A stretch of 64,000 nucleotides of DNA, from NCBI GenBank assembly GCA_947503765.1, contig CANNFA010000007.1, forward strand, positions 34,614 through 98,613. The letters run 5' to 3'. The notes beneath the pieces were generated by a model. That model saw only the letters and a program-made list of their open reading frames with translations, searched no databases and was not told where the DNA came from. Position numbers and translations under genes: made by a program. Shown piece by piece: positions 8,490 to 16,645 of this stretch (the first letter of the stretch is position 1; every line of letters starts with the position of its first letter). The stretch is from an uncultured Paracoccaceae bacterium (GTDB lineage Bacteria; Pseudomonadota; Alphaproteobacteria; Rhodobacterales; Rhodobacteraceae).

Positions 8490-9782
8490 CTAAGCCGCGA
8501 ACACGTCTTTCCCGCCGACCCAGGTGCGCAGCACCCGCCCTTCCATCCTTGCGCCGTCGAACGGCGTGTTCTTCGACTTCGAGCGCAGCGCGAAGCGGTC
8601 CAGCACGAAGGGCGCGTCCGGGTCGAACAGTACCAGGTCGGCCGGCGCTCCCGCCGCGAGCCGCCCCGTGGGCAGGCCCAGCCGCCGCGACGGGATCAGC
8701 GACATGGCGCGGAACAGTTGCGGCAGGTCCAGCGCGCCCGAATGGTAGAGCCGCATCGCCGCCGGCAGCAGCGTTTCCAGCGCGACCGCGCCCGATGCGG
8801 CCTCTTCGAAGGGCAGGCGTTTGGATTCCTCGTCCTGCGGCGTGTGCATCGAGGAGATCACGTCGATCAGCCCGCTCGCCACCGCCTCGACCAGTGCCAC
8901 GCGGTCGTCCTCGTCGCGCAGCGGCGGCTTCATCTTGAAGAAGGTCCGGTAGTCGCCCACGTCCAGCGCGTTCAGCGTCAGGTGGTGGATGTTCGCCCCG
9001 GCGCTGACGTCAAGGCCGGCCTTTTTGGCACGGTCCAAGGCGGCCAGCGACGCGGTGCAGGACAGGTTGTCGGCGTGATAGCGCGCGCCGGTCATCTCGG
9101 CCAGCGCCAAGTCGCGCTCCAGCCCCAGCCGTTCGGCCATGGGCGAAACGGCCGGCAGCCCGCGCAGCGACGCGAACTTGCCCGAGGTCGCGGCCGCGCC
9201 GCGCGACAGGCCCGGATCCTGCGGATGCGCGATCACCAGCGCGCCGAGCGAGTGCGCATAGGTCAGGCAGCGCGCGAAGACGCGGGTGTCGGTCACCACC
9301 GCATCGGCATCTGAAAAGGCGACCGCGCCGGCATCCTGGAGAAAGCCGATCTCGACCATCTCGCGCCCCGCGCGCCCCTTGGTCAGCGCGGCCATCGGGT
9401 GGATGCGGACCGGCGCGGCCTCTGCCCCGCGCCGGGCGATGAATTCAAGCTGCTCGGGGCTGTCGATCGCCGGCAGCGTGTCGGGGCGGGTGACCATGGT
9501 GGTCACGCCCCCTGCCGCCGCGGCAAGCCCGGCGCTGCGAAAGCTTTCCTTGTGGCGCTCGCCGGGCTCGCAGACCTTGACGCCCAGATCGACGATGCCG
9601 GGGGCAAGGCATTTGCCGCCGCAATCGAAAATGTTTCGCGCGCGAAACATTTTATCTTCCAAATCAGTATCTTGCGTTAACACCTTGGTAATGTTTCCGT
9701 CCGCGATGCACAGCGCGCCGGGGCCGTCGCGGCCGGTTTCGGGGTCGATCAGGCGGGCATTTGTCAGCAGCATGTCGGTCAT
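8490..9782 (-). CDS. Dihydroorotase-like protein, probably non-catalytic PyrX-type partner of PyrB
   Basis: 430 residues with dihydroorotase fold landmarks (CLAPGIVDL, EPGERHKES, AAAAGGVTT). Key metal and substrate positions are changed: the family DxHxH is DLGVK (65-69), the MPNT region is RPDT, and the TDHAPH region is SMHTPQ. In Pseudomonas a similar inactive homologue, PyrC' (PyrX), holds aspartate carbamoyltransferase together. That role is inferred here because pyrB lies upstream on the same strand. Residues about 35-53 are encoded by an AT-rich insert containing a 26 bp palindrome. A true PyrC would be needed elsewhere. Confidence 0.85.
   Translation of the reverse strand: MTDMLLTNARLIDPETGRDGPGALCIADGNITKVLTQDTDLEDKMFRARNIFDCGGKCLAPGIVDLGVKVCEPGERHKESFRSAGLAAAAGGVTTMVTRPDTLPAIDSPEQLEFIARRGAEAAPVRIHPMAALTKGRAGREMVEIGFLQDAGAVAFSDADAVVTDTRVFARCLTYAHSLGALVIAHPQDPGLSRGAAATSGKFASLRGLPAVSPMAERLGLERDLALAEMTGARYHADNLSCTASLAALDRAKKAGLDVSAGANIHHLTLNALDVGDYRTFFKMKPPLRDEDDRVALVEAVASGLIDVISSMHTPQDEESKRLPFEEAASGAVALETLLPAAMRLYHSGALDLPQLFRAMSLIPSRRLGLPTGRLAAGAPADLVLFDPDAPFVLDRFALRSKSKNTPFDGARMEGRVLRTWVGGKDVFAA
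9628..9653. repeat. Perfect 26 bp palindrome inside pyrX
   Basis: The sequence is self-complementary over 26 bases, with half-site AAAATGTTTCGCG. It is read in frame within pyrX as KMFRARNI and belongs to a short AT-rich stretch, at about 9626-9690, unlike the surrounding gene. Confidence 0.9.
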
Positions 9783-9887
9783 GAACTTGCCTTGGCATGG
9801 CGTGATAACGGGCGAAACCGGGCATTGGCGCGCCGGGGACGGGAAAGAACGGGACGGCGCCGGATAGACCCCGGCGCAAACATGCGG

Positions 9888-10451
9888 TTATCCCCGCGAT
9901 CCGGCCAGCCAGGCAAGGCCCAAGACCAGCAACGCGGCGGCCAGCAGCACCACCAGCACCAGCGCGCGCGGCAGGCGGCGCAGCGGTCTTGCAGGCTCGG
10001 GCGCGGGGCGCGCGGGGGCGGAGCTGTCGGCGGCGGGGGGCAGCGTGCCGGGCGCGTCGGCCTGTTCCAGCCGGTAGGTGCCCAGATGGCGCAGCGGCGG
10101 GGTCGGCGACAGGCGCGCGGCCTTGCCACCGAAAGCCGGCGAATGGACGATGACGATATAGCCGCTTTCCGCCTCCAGGGCGGTGCGGTCCGCGGCGATC
10201 TCGGCGTCGGCCACGCCCAGCCCCTCGGTCAGGTAGCCGGGCAGGCCGACACCGGCGAGATCGGCGGCGGGGAAGATCTCGACATGGTCGCGGTCGAGCC
10301 GCGGCGCACCGAGCAGCGCCGCCAGACCGGACGGGCCGCCATTGGACGCGCGCCCCTCGGCCAGCGCCTCGGCCTCGGGCGCGGTCATGTCCAGCGCGAA
10401 GACGCGCACCACCTCGCGCTCGCCGGCGGGAACGTGCAACAGCCCGGTCAC
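9888..10451 (-). CDS. Hypothetical protein with C-terminal membrane anchor
   Basis: No family recognised. The 187-residue protein starts at a GTG overlapping the previous gene's stop (GTGA), so it is translationally coupled. The bulk is soluble and acidic (for example AADRTALEAESGYIVIVHSP), then a proline/alanine-rich linker, then one hydrophobic helix (LVLVVLLAAALLVLGLAWLA) and a basic end. It lies between pyrB and pyrX, 105 bases before the latter. The context suggests a membrane-tethered accessory in this operon, but nothing in the sequence shows a pyrimidine role. Confidence 0.75.
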   Translation of the reverse strand: MTGLLHVPAGEREVVRVFALDMTAPEAEALAEGRASNGGPSGLAALLGAPRLDRDHVEIFPAADLAGVGLPGYLTEGLGVADAEIAADRTALEAESGYIVIVHSPAFGGKAARLSPTPPLRHLGTYRLEQADAPGTLPPAADSSAPARPAPEPARPLRRLPRALVLVVLLAAALLVLGLAWLAGSRG

Positions 10452-10903
10452 TGCGGCGCCCCCCCGGCCTGCATGGCGGCGCGGCGCAGCGCGTCCCGGG
10501 TGGCGTTCGCATCCTTCTGGTACTTGATCAGGTGCTTGTCGCCGGCGCCGGTGATCACCTGCACGATGCTGCCCATCCGGTTCAGCCGCGCGATCGACGC
10601 CAGCGGGATCGCCCGCCCGCCGGGCCCGAGCAGCCGGGTGCCGGTCACGTCCCAGCGCACGGCCAGTTCCTCGGACGCCATGTACCAGCCGCGCAGGCCG
10701 ATGGCCGCCAGCCCGCCGACCGCGCCGGTCCAGACATGCGGGCTGCCCATCGCCCACAGGATCGCCATGCCGCCGGCCATCGCCGCGGCGGCCATCCAGG
10801 CGTTGTCGCGCAGGTAGGTGGCACGGTCGGGGCGGAAGGATTGCGCGATCTCCTCGTCGGTTTCCAGCGGGATCGTCGGGCTGCGTTGTGCGCCGTCAGG
10901 CAT
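10448..10903 (-). CDS. Small membrane protein with a PH-like cytoplasmic part, unknown function
   Basis: A 151-residue protein with two predicted helices ([20 protein letters not shown] and a second at about 60-75). A beta-rich domain follows ([20 protein letters not shown]) that resembles bacterial PH-like membrane domains. The ATG at 10903 is chosen over the GTG at 10909 because AAGGAG then lies about seven bases upstream. It overlaps the end of pyrB by eight bases and the next gene by four, so the three are one operon. Confidence 0.75.
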   Translation of the reverse strand: MPDGAQRSPTIPLETDEEIAQSFRPDRATYLRDNAWMAAAAMAGGMAILWAMGSPHVWTGAVGGLAAIGLRGWYMASEELAVRWDVTGTRLLGPGGRAIPLASIARLNRMGSIVQVITGAGDKHLIKYQKDANATRDALRRAAMQAGGAPQ

Positions 10904-11852
10904 GTTCACGCTCCTTTTTCCGGGCGGCGCGCAGGTTCCGCGCCAGCAGATCCATCGCCGCCATGCGCACCGCCACGCCCATTTCCACCTGGTCCTGGAT
11001 CACCGAGCGGTTGATGTCGTCGGCGATGGTGCCGTCGATCTCGACCCCGCGGTTCATCGGGCCGGGATGCATCACGATGGCATCGGATCTGGCATGGGCC
11101 AGCTTGGCCGCGTCCAGCCCGAAGCGGTGGAAATATTCCCGCTCGGACGGGATGAAGCCGCCGTCCATCCGTTCCTTTTGCAGCCGCAGCATCATCACCA
11201 CGTCGACGCCTTCCAGCCCTTTTGCCATGTCGTCGAACACCTCCACCCCGAATTCCGCGATGCCGGCGGGCATCAGCGTCGGCGGGCCGATCAGGCGCAC
11301 GCGGTTCTCCATCTTGCCCAGCAGCAGGATGTTCGAGCGGGCCACGCGGGAATGCGCGATGTCGCCGCAGATCGCCACCGACAGCCGGTGCAGCCGCCCC
11401 TTGGCCCGGCGGATCGTCAGCGCGTCCAGCAAGGCCTGGGTGGGGTGTTCGTGGCGCCCGTCCCCGGCATTCAGGACCGCGCAATTCACCTTTTCCGCCA
11501 GCAGGTTGACCGCCCCGGAATGCGGATGCCGGACCACCAGCAGGTCGGGATGCATCGCGTTCAGCGTCAGCGCCGTGTCGATCAGCGTCTCGCCCTTCTT
11601 GATCGAGGACGCCTGCATCGACATGTTCATCACGTCGGCGCCCAGCCGCAGGCCCGCGATCTCGAAACTGGCCTGGGTGCGGGTCGAATTCTCGAAGAAC
11701 ATGTTGATCTGCGTCAGCCCGGCCAGCGCGTCGCCATGCTTGGCCTCGGCGCGGTTCAGGTCGACATAGGTCTCCGCCAGGTCGAGCACGGCGCGAATCT
11801 CGTCGGGTGCGAGCGATTCGATGCCCAGCAGGTGGTTGTGTCTGAACGACAT
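10896..11852 (-). CDS. pyrB: Aspartate carbamoyltransferase catalytic subunit
   Basis: PyrB joins carbamoyl phosphate and L-aspartate in pyrimidine synthesis. The 318-residue protein starts [11 protein letters not shown] and has the carbamoyl-phosphate loop [13 protein letters not shown], the HPTQALLD motif and [13 protein letters not shown] further upstream start would add 26 residues without homology to the family, so the ATG at 11852 is used. No pyrI-like regulatory subunit is present. The next three genes on the strand include the PyrX-like protein, as in class A ATCases that use a dihydroorotase-like scaffold. Confidence 0.95.
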   Translation of the reverse strand: MSFRHNHLLGIESLAPDEIRAVLDLAETYVDLNRAEAKHGDALAGLTQINMFFENSTRTQASFEIAGLRLGADVMNMSMQASSIKKGETLIDTALTLNAMHPDLLVVRHPHSGAVNLLAEKVNCAVLNAGDGRHEHPTQALLDALTIRRAKGRLHRLSVAICGDIAHSRVARSNILLLGKMENRVRLIGPPTLMPAGIAEFGVEVFDDMAKGLEGVDVVMMLRLQKERMDGGFIPSEREYFHRFGLDAAKLAHARSDAIVMHPGPMNRGVEIDGTIADDINRSVIQDQVEMGVAVRMAAMDLLARNLRAARKKEREHA

Positions 11853-11974
11853 GGATTTCCCCGGCGGCTGCGACGGACCTGCGGGAACCTTAAATTCCGG
11901 GCGGCCCTGCGGCAAGCCGCTGTTGGGCATTGCGCCCCGTTTACCTTGGCTCTGGCAGGGACTAGCCTGCGGGC

Positions 11975-12805
11975 ATGCAGGTGGACCGGCTTGATCATCA
12001 CGCGCTTCGGGCGCTTCTGGAATGGCAGGTCGAGCTGGGCGCGACCGAGGCGATCTGCGATGCGCCGGTGAACCGCTACGAGGTGCCGGCCAAGGCGCCG
12101 CGCATCGCGGCCGAGGCGCCAGCGCCCGCCAGCCCGGCCACCAGCCCCGCCGTCATGCCTGCCGCCGCGCCCTCTGCCGCACCGGATCAGGACGCGGTCG
12201 CCGCCGCGCAGGCCGCCGCCGCCGGCGCCGCGACGCTGGAGGCGCTGCATGCCGCCATCGCCGCCTTCGAGCATTGCGAGCTGAAGCGCGGCGCGCGCAA
12301 CACGGTGTTCGCCGACGGCACCCCCGGCGCGCGGATGATGGTCGTCGGCGAATCGCCCGGCCGCGACGAGGATTTGCAGGGCCGGCCATTCGTGGGGCGC
12401 GCCGGGCAGCTGCTGGACCGGATGCTGGACGCGATCGGAATGGCCCGCACCCATCCCGAGCCGGACCAAGGCGTCTACATCACCAACATCGTGCCCTGGC
12501 GCCCGCCGCAGAACCGCGACCCGACCCCGCAGGAAATCGCGATGCTGGTGCCGTTCGTCGCGCGCCATGTGCAGCTTGCGGACCCGGATATCCTGGTGCT
12601 GGTCGGCAACATCGCGTGCCAGGCACTGCTGGGGCGCAAGGGCATCACCCGTCTGCGCGGCTCCTGGACCGAGGCGCTGGGCCGCCCCGCCCTGCCGACC
12701 TTTCACCCCGCCTACCTGCTGCGCCAGCCGCATCTGAAACGCGCATCCTGGCACGATCTGCTGATGATCCGGGCGCGGCTGCGGCAACAGGAGGCCCGCG
12801 AATGA
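11975..12805 (+). CDS. Uracil-DNA glycosylase, family 4-like, lacking most Fe-S cysteines
   Basis: 276 residues: an alanine/proline-rich N-terminal extension (about 40-85), then the glycosylase domain with motif GESPGRDED (125-133), [13 protein letters not shown] and the HPAYLLR motif (244-250). Family 4 enzymes normally bind a 4Fe-4S cluster with four cysteines. Here Cys101 remains, but the CRPPGNR position is WRPPQNR (Trp175) and the other two sites are not cysteine. The enzyme should remove uracil from DNA. In the inferred ancestral order its stop overlapped the start of the metallophosphoesterase. Confidence 0.9.
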   Translation: MQVDRLDHHALRALLEWQVELGATEAICDAPVNRYEVPAKAPRIAAEAPAPASPATSPAVMPAAAPSAAPDQDAVAAAQAAAAGAATLEALHAAIAAFEHCELKRGARNTVFADGTPGARMMVVGESPGRDEDLQGRPFVGRAGQLLDRMLDAIGMARTHPEPDQGVYITNIVPWRPPQNRDPTPQEIAMLVPFVARHVQLADPDILVLVGNIACQALLGRKGITRLRGSWTEALGRPALPTFHPAYLLRQPHLKRASWHDLLMIRARLRQQEARE

Positions 12806-12810
12806 AGATC
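12800..12810 (+). repeat. Left 11 bp direct repeat at edge of inserted cassette
   Basis: GAATGAAGATC spans the stop of the uracil-DNA glycosylase gene and is repeated exactly at 13797-13807. Confidence 0.8.
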
Positions 12811-12900
12811 AAGCGCCTCACCGGATGTGTTGTGGAAAATGCTTCGGATCACCAGACAATGGCCGATGTTCTTCGGAATGTGCCGGCTTGATGCAAACCT

Positions 12901-12923
12901 ACTGTAAAGGTTTCAGGTACAGT
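12901..12923. promoter_or_regulatory. Inverted repeat ACTGTA-N11-TACAGT
   Basis: Six-base arms at 12901-12906 and 12918-12923 form a 23 bp dyad about 75 bases upstream of the first cassette gene. It could be an operator or a recombination feature; the binding factor is unknown. Confidence 0.4.
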
Positions 12924-12960
12924 CTGTCTCGCGAAAACCCGTGACGGGAAACCAGCGCCG

Positions 12961-12976
12961 GTTGTCAGTTGACAAC
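12961..12976. promoter_or_regulatory. Candidate autoregulatory operator GTTGTCA-GT-TGACAAC
   Basis: Perfect seven-base arms with a two-base spacer lie 20 bases upstream of the first cassette gene and include a TTGACA hexamer. Antitoxins often repress their own operon through such dyads; this is an inference from position. Confidence 0.5.
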
Positions 12977-12996
12977 TGGATTGCCGGGAGCTACGT

Positions 12997-13266
12997 GTGA
13001 CGAGACCGAGACATCCGAACAAGGCGATCGAAGCCGCTCTCGCGGAGCTGGAAAGGCTCGGATGGAAGGTCGAGAAGTCGAAGGGCAGAAGTGCACACGC
13101 TTGGGGATTTGCTCGCTGCCCGGAAAATGCGAAGGACAAATGCCGCAACGGCGTGTTTTGCCAGAACCAGATCTGGAGCACGCCGGGCAATCCGGTCGGC
13201 CATGCGCGTGAGCTTGCGCGCAAGGCGCGTGGTTGCGTGATCGAGAAGGACGAGAGTGATGGCTGA
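12997..13266 (+). CDS. Small protein of a putative toxin-antitoxin-like pair (HicA-like helix start)
   Basis: 89 residues. The N-terminus (KAIEAALAELERLGWKVEKS) resembles HicA-type double-stranded RNA-binding toxins. It is followed by HAWGFARCP and a cysteine pair region (KCRNGVFC), then WSTPGNP. This is a widespread small protein of unproven function usually paired with the next gene. The GTG start at 12997 is supported by GGGAG seven bases upstream. It overlaps the partner by eight bases. The four cysteines could bind a metal. Confidence 0.65.
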   Translation: MTRPRHPNKAIEAALAELERLGWKVEKSKGRSAHAWGFARCPENAKDKCRNGVFCQNQIWSTPGNPVGHARELARKARGCVIEKDESDG

Positions 13267-13738
13267 GGAGTTCGAGTTCGACCTGGTTTTTGCGCTTCCT
13301 CGGAAGGATCTGGATCAGGATGCGATCCTTGATGCGCTTTTCGAGGTCGGATGCGATGACGCTGTGGTTGGTCTCGGCGCGCCGGGCCTGGTAGGCTTGG
13401 CGTTCACCCGCCGTGGCGAGAATGCCGAGGAGGTGATTGCAAGTGCGATGAAGGCCGCGCTTTCGGCACTGCCCGAGGGCACCAGGTTGCGCGAAGTCAA
13501 GCCGGACCTCGTCAGCCAAGGAGATGTTGCAGCCCGCCTTCAGGTATCTCGCCAAGCGTTGCAGAAGCGCGAACTTCCGCCGCCTTCGATCGGTGGTTTG
13601 TACAGAGCCTCGGAGATGTTCCTGATTCTTGATGCACAGCCCGGTAAGGTCAAGGACGCACTGCAAAATGCGCGCCCCTGGTTTGCTTCTGCGCCCGCAG
13701 CCCAACGGATTAACGCCCGCCTGAGCCTTGATGCATAG
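13259..13738 (+). CDS. Putative DNA-binding partner (antitoxin-like) with internal HTH
   Basis: A 159-residue acidic protein. The first half (FDLVFALPRKDLDQDAILD) is a predicted ferredoxin-like domain. Residues about 85-110 (LVSQGDVAARLQVSRQALQK) read as a MerR/XRE-type helix-turn-helix, followed by LPPPSIGGLYRASEMFLILD. The ATG at 13259 is preferred over the GTG one codon upstream. Pairing and overlap with the preceding small gene suggest an autoregulated two-gene module; antitoxin activity is an inference. Confidence 0.6.
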   Translation: MAEEFEFDLVFALPRKDLDQDAILDALFEVGCDDAVVGLGAPGLVGLAFTRRGENAEEVIASAMKAALSALPEGTRLREVKPDLVSQGDVAARLQVSRQALQKRELPPPSIGGLYRASEMFLILDAQPGKVKDALQNARPWFASAPAAQRINARLSLDA

Positions 13739-13796
13739 GAGCAGATGAAAGTGCGCTGCCGTGGTGGCGCATTCTGCAATAGCTGATATAGGGCCT

Positions 13797-13807
13797 GAAT
13801 GAAGATC
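13797..13807 (+). repeat. Right 11 bp direct repeat at edge of inserted cassette
   Basis: GAATGAAGATC, identical to 12800-12810. The ATG within it is the start codon of the metallophosphoesterase. Confidence 0.8.
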
Positions 13808-14398
13808 CTCGCATTTTCCGACCTGCACCATTCGCGCCGCCATGCCAGGGCGCTGGTGGACGCAAGCGCCGAGGCCGATCTGGTGATCGGCGCGGGCGAT
13901 TTCTGCAACCGGCGCGAGGCGCTGCCCGAGGCTCTGAACCTGCTGTCGGGGATCGCGGCGCCGATGGTGCTGGTGCCCGGCAACGCCGAATCGGCCACCG
14001 AGCTGCGCGCGGCGGCGCATGAGGGCTGGCATGTCCTGCATGGCGACGCGGCCGAGATCGGCGGGTTGCGCCTGTTCGGGCTGGGCTACGCGGTGCCCGA
14101 AACGCCGTTCGGCGGCTGGTCGTGCGACCTGTCCGAGGCCGATGCCGCCGCGATGCTGGCCGCCTGCGAGCGCGCCGATATCCTGATCACCCATTCGCCG
14201 CCCAAAGGCGTGGTCGATGTCACGTCTTTCGGCGAAAGCATGGGATCGACGGCGATCCGCGATGCCATCCGCCGCATTGCGCCGCGCCTGTGCCTGTGCG
14301 GACATATCCACGACAGCTGGGGCCAGGAGGGCCGGATCGGCGGGGCAAGGGTGGCCAATCTCGGCCCCGGCGGCACCTGGTTCGATCTTGCGCCATGA
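13799..14398 (+). CDS. Metallophosphoesterase, YfcE/MJ0936-like
   Basis: 199 residues with the full calcineurin-like motif set: FSDLHH at the N-terminus, GAGDFCN, PGNAES, ITHSPPKG and GHIHDSWG. Such proteins hydrolyse phosphomonoesters or phosphodiesters with two metal ions; the physiological substrate is unknown. No ribosome site is obvious in front of the present start, consistent with the gene once having been translated by coupling to the upstream glycosylase. moaB follows after 37 bases. Confidence 0.88.
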   Translation: MKILAFSDLHHSRRHARALVDASAEADLVIGAGDFCNRREALPEALNLLSGIAAPMVLVPGNAESATELRAAAHEGWHVLHGDAAEIGGLRLFGLGYAVPETPFGGWSCDLSEADAAAMLAACERADILITHSPPKGVVDVTSFGESMGSTAIRDAIRRIAPRLCLCGHIHDSWGQEGRIGGARVANLGPGGTWFDLAP

Positions 14399-14435
14399 CC
14401 GGCACCGCCCCGCGTCCGACAAGAGGGAACAGACC

Positions 14436-14978
14436 ATGAGCCGGATCGACGACAGCAAGGATTTCGTGCCGGTGCGCATCGCCGTGCTGACCGTGTCCGA
14501 CACCCGATCGGCGTCCGAGGACCGCTCGGGCGCGGTGCTGGTCGAGCGGATCGAGGCGGCCGGCCACATCGTCGCCGCGCGCGAGATCCTGCCCGATGAG
14601 CGGGCCGAGATCGCGGGGCAGTTGCGCACCTGGTGCCACGATCCGGGCATCGACGTGGTGATTTCGACCGGCGGCACCGGGCTGACCGGCCGCGACATCA
14701 CGGTCGAGGCGCACCGCGACGTCTACGAAAAGGAGATCGAGGCGTTCGGCACCGTGTTCACCATGGTCTCGATGCAGAAGATCGGCACCAGCGCGGTGCA
14801 AAGCCGGGCCACCGGCGGCGTGGCGAACGGCACCTACATGTTCGCGCTTCCCGGCTCTCCGGGTGCGTGCCGCGACGCCTGGGACGAAATCCTGGAACGG
14901 CAGCTCGATTACCGCCATCTTCCGTGCAATTTCGTCGAGATCCTGCCGCGCCTGGACGAGCATCTGCGCCGGAAATAG
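14436..14978 (+). CDS. moaB: Molybdenum cofactor biosynthesis protein B
   Basis: 180 residues of the MoaB/MogA fold, which activates molybdopterin for metal insertion (adenylylation). Motifs include VLTVSDTRSASEDRSG, the loop STGGTGLTGRD and the binding segment FALPGSPGAC. The ATG follows AAGAGGG. The product would supply Mo cofactor for enzymes such as the molybdenum hydroxylase at 44.8-49.0 kb, although the two loci are far apart. Confidence 0.93.
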   Translation: MSRIDDSKDFVPVRIAVLTVSDTRSASEDRSGAVLVERIEAAGHIVAAREILPDERAEIAGQLRTWCHDPGIDVVISTGGTGLTGRDITVEAHRDVYEKEIEAFGTVFTMVSMQKIGTSAVQSRATGGVANGTYMFALPGSPGACRDAWDEILERQLDYRHLPCNFVEILPRLDEHLRRK

Positions 14979-15004
14979 GCGTGCCGGGGGCGGGCGATTC
15001 GCCG

Positions 15005-15029
15005 GCCTGGCGATTTTTTTGCGCCAGGC
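15005..15029 (+). terminator. Hairpin downstream of moaB (possible terminator)
   Basis: GCCTGGCG and CGCCAGGC form an eight-pair stem around a loop containing seven Ts. The T tract lies inside the loop rather than after the stem, so it is not a canonical intrinsic terminator. Confidence 0.35.
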
Positions 15030-15143
15030 GCGGAAATTTTCGACGGAATGCCCCGCTTCGCACGTAACAGCATTATGGCTTGGCGCGGGGCCGCCCCGGG
15101 CCTATTTTGAGATGCTGCAACTGCAAAGGTGATATCCGCCAAC

Positions 15144-16616
15144 ATGCGTTTCCTGCGCCGCTCTCTCGTCGGGCTGTTCCTGATGGCATTGACCATCGGG
15201 CTGCTGGCCTATGCCGGCCAGACCGTCTATGGCGCGTTGCAGGCGTCGTGGGGCGAGCAGCCCGCCCCGCGCCCCGCGCGCGAGCGGGTGTTCGCGGTCA
15301 ATGTCACCACGATCCGCGCCGCTACAGTGACCCCGGTGATGGCCAGTTTCGGCGAGGTGCGCAGCCGCCGCACGCTGGAGGTGCGGGCCACCGCCGCGGG
15401 CACCGTGGTCGAATTGTCGGACGCAGTCGAGGAAGGCGGCGCGGTGCAGGCCGGCGATCTGCTGCTGCGGGTCGATCCCACCGATGCCGAGGCGGCGCTG
15501 GACGTGGCGCGCACCGACCTGTCCGAAGCCGAGGCGGAGTTGCGCGATGCCCGCCGCGCGCTGGAGATCGCGCGCGACGACGTGGCCTCTGCCCGGGAAC
15601 AGGCGGAGCTGCGCAGCCAGGCGCTGGAACGGGCCGAAAGCCTTGCGGGGCGCGGCATCGGTACCGGGGCCGCGGTCGAGACGGCGGCCCTGGCCGAGGC
15701 CGCCGCGCGCCAGTCGGTGCTGTCGCGGCGCCAGGCGCTGGCCAATGCCGAGGCGCGGGTGGATCAGGCGCAGAACGCCCTTGCCCGCCATCACATCGCC
15801 GTGGCCGAGGCCGAGCGCGCGCTGGCCGACACGGCCCTTCATGCCGAGTTTTCCGGCACCCTGTCGGACGTCGCGGTGGTGCGCGGGCGGCTTGTGCAGA
15901 ACAACGAGCAACTGGCGCGCCTTGTCGATCCCGACCTGCTGGAGGTCGCGTTCCGGGTCTCGACCGGGGATTATGCGCGGCTGCTGGATGCGAATGGCGA
16001 TCTGGGCCATGCCGAAGTGCGGATTTCGCTGGACGTGCCGGGGGGCGGGCTGACCACCGGCGGCGTGATCAGCCGCGAAAGCGCGACGGTCGGCGACGGC
16101 CAGACCGGGCGCTTGCTGTTCGCGCGGATCGCGCGGCCGCGCGGCTTTCGCCCCGGCGACTTCGTGAGCGTGCGGATCGACGAGCCGCCGCTGACCGGCG
16201 TCACCCGCCTGCCCGCGACGGCGGTGGACGCGGCCGGAACGGTGCTGGTGCTGGACGCGGACAGCCGGCTGGAGGTCGCCGCGGTCGAGGTGCTGCGCCG
16301 CGAGGGCGACGACGTGATCGTGCGCGCCCCGGCGCTGGAGGGGCGGCAGGCGGTCGCCGAACGCTCGCCGCTGCTGGGCGCGGGGATCAAGGTGCGGCCG
16401 GTCGATCCCGCCGCCGAGGCCGACACCGCGCGCACGCGCCCCGATGCCGCCGCCATGGTCGAGCTGACCGACGAGCGCCGCGCGCGGCTGGTCGCCTTTG
16501 TCGAGGGCAACGCCTTCATGCCGGCGGATGCGAAGGAGCGTGTGCTGGCGCAACTGGCACAGCCGATGGTGCCGGCGCAGACGGTCGACCGGCTCGAATC
16601 GCGGATGGGCGGATAG
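15144..16616 (+). CDS. RND efflux pump periplasmic adaptor (membrane fusion protein)
   Basis: 490 residues with an N-terminal membrane anchor (SLVGLFLMALTIGLLAYAGQ). After it come a barrel-sandwich half (VRATAAGTVVELSDAVEEGG), a long alpha-helical hairpin rich in Ala, Glu and Arg (about 120-235), the second half (LHAEFSGTLSDVAVVRGRLV) and beta-barrel domains. The ATG at 15144 is chosen; a GTG at 15129 is in frame but has no ribosome site of its own. It pairs with the RND transporter that follows. No outer-membrane TolC-type gene is adjacent. Confidence 0.9.
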   Translation: MRFLRRSLVGLFLMALTIGLLAYAGQTVYGALQASWGEQPAPRPARERVFAVNVTTIRAATVTPVMASFGEVRSRRTLEVRATAAGTVVELSDAVEEGGAVQAGDLLLRVDPTDAEAALDVARTDLSEAEAELRDARRALEIARDDVASAREQAELRSQALERAESLAGRGIGTGAAVETAALAEAAARQSVLSRRQALANAEARVDQAQNALARHHIAVAEAERALADTALHAEFSGTLSDVAVVRGRLVQNNEQLARLVDPDLLEVAFRVSTGDYARLLDANGDLGHAEVRISLDVPGGGLTTGGVISRESATVGDGQTGRLLFARIARPRGFRPGDFVSVRIDEPPLTGVTRLPATAVDAAGTVLVLDADSRLEVAAVEVLRREGDDVIVRAPALEGRQAVAERSPLLGAGIKVRPVDPAAEADTARTRPDAAAMVELTDERRARLVAFVEGNAFMPADAKERVLAQLAQPMVPAQTVDRLESRMGG

Positions 16617-16645
16617 CGCGGTGCGCGGCGCCTTCTCCCCGCCCG

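Larger units (their letters stand above)
12811..13796. mobile_element. Inserted ~1 kb cassette with toxin-antitoxin-like gene pair
   Basis: The segment between the two 11 bp repeats is AT-richer than its flanks and holds its own promoter-proximal inverted repeats and a two-gene module. Removing one repeat plus this segment restores a glycosylase gene whose TGA overlaps the ATG of the phosphoesterase, a typical operon junction. No transposase or integrase is present, so the transfer mechanism is unknown. Confidence 0.65.

Noticed and set aside
7800..8490. Open frames of 130-140 codons on both strands across the repeat array
   Set aside because: They only translate the repeat, are present in several frames at once and lack ribosome sites or family features.
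9628..9653. ParB parS centromere site
   Set aside because: parS is a 16 bp TGTTTCACGTGAAACA-type palindrome; this site has a GCGCGC core two bases longer and lacks CACGTG, and no parAB is near.
12802..12891. 29-codon open frame beginning MKIKRL after the glycosylase gene
   Set aside because: Its first codons are the duplicated ATGAAGATC of the cassette edge followed by unrelated sequence; best explained as a by-product of the insertion.
15129..15143. GTG at 15129 as the start of the efflux adaptor
   Set aside because: There is no ribosome site before it, whereas the ATG at 15144 begins the positively charged anchor typical of these proteins.
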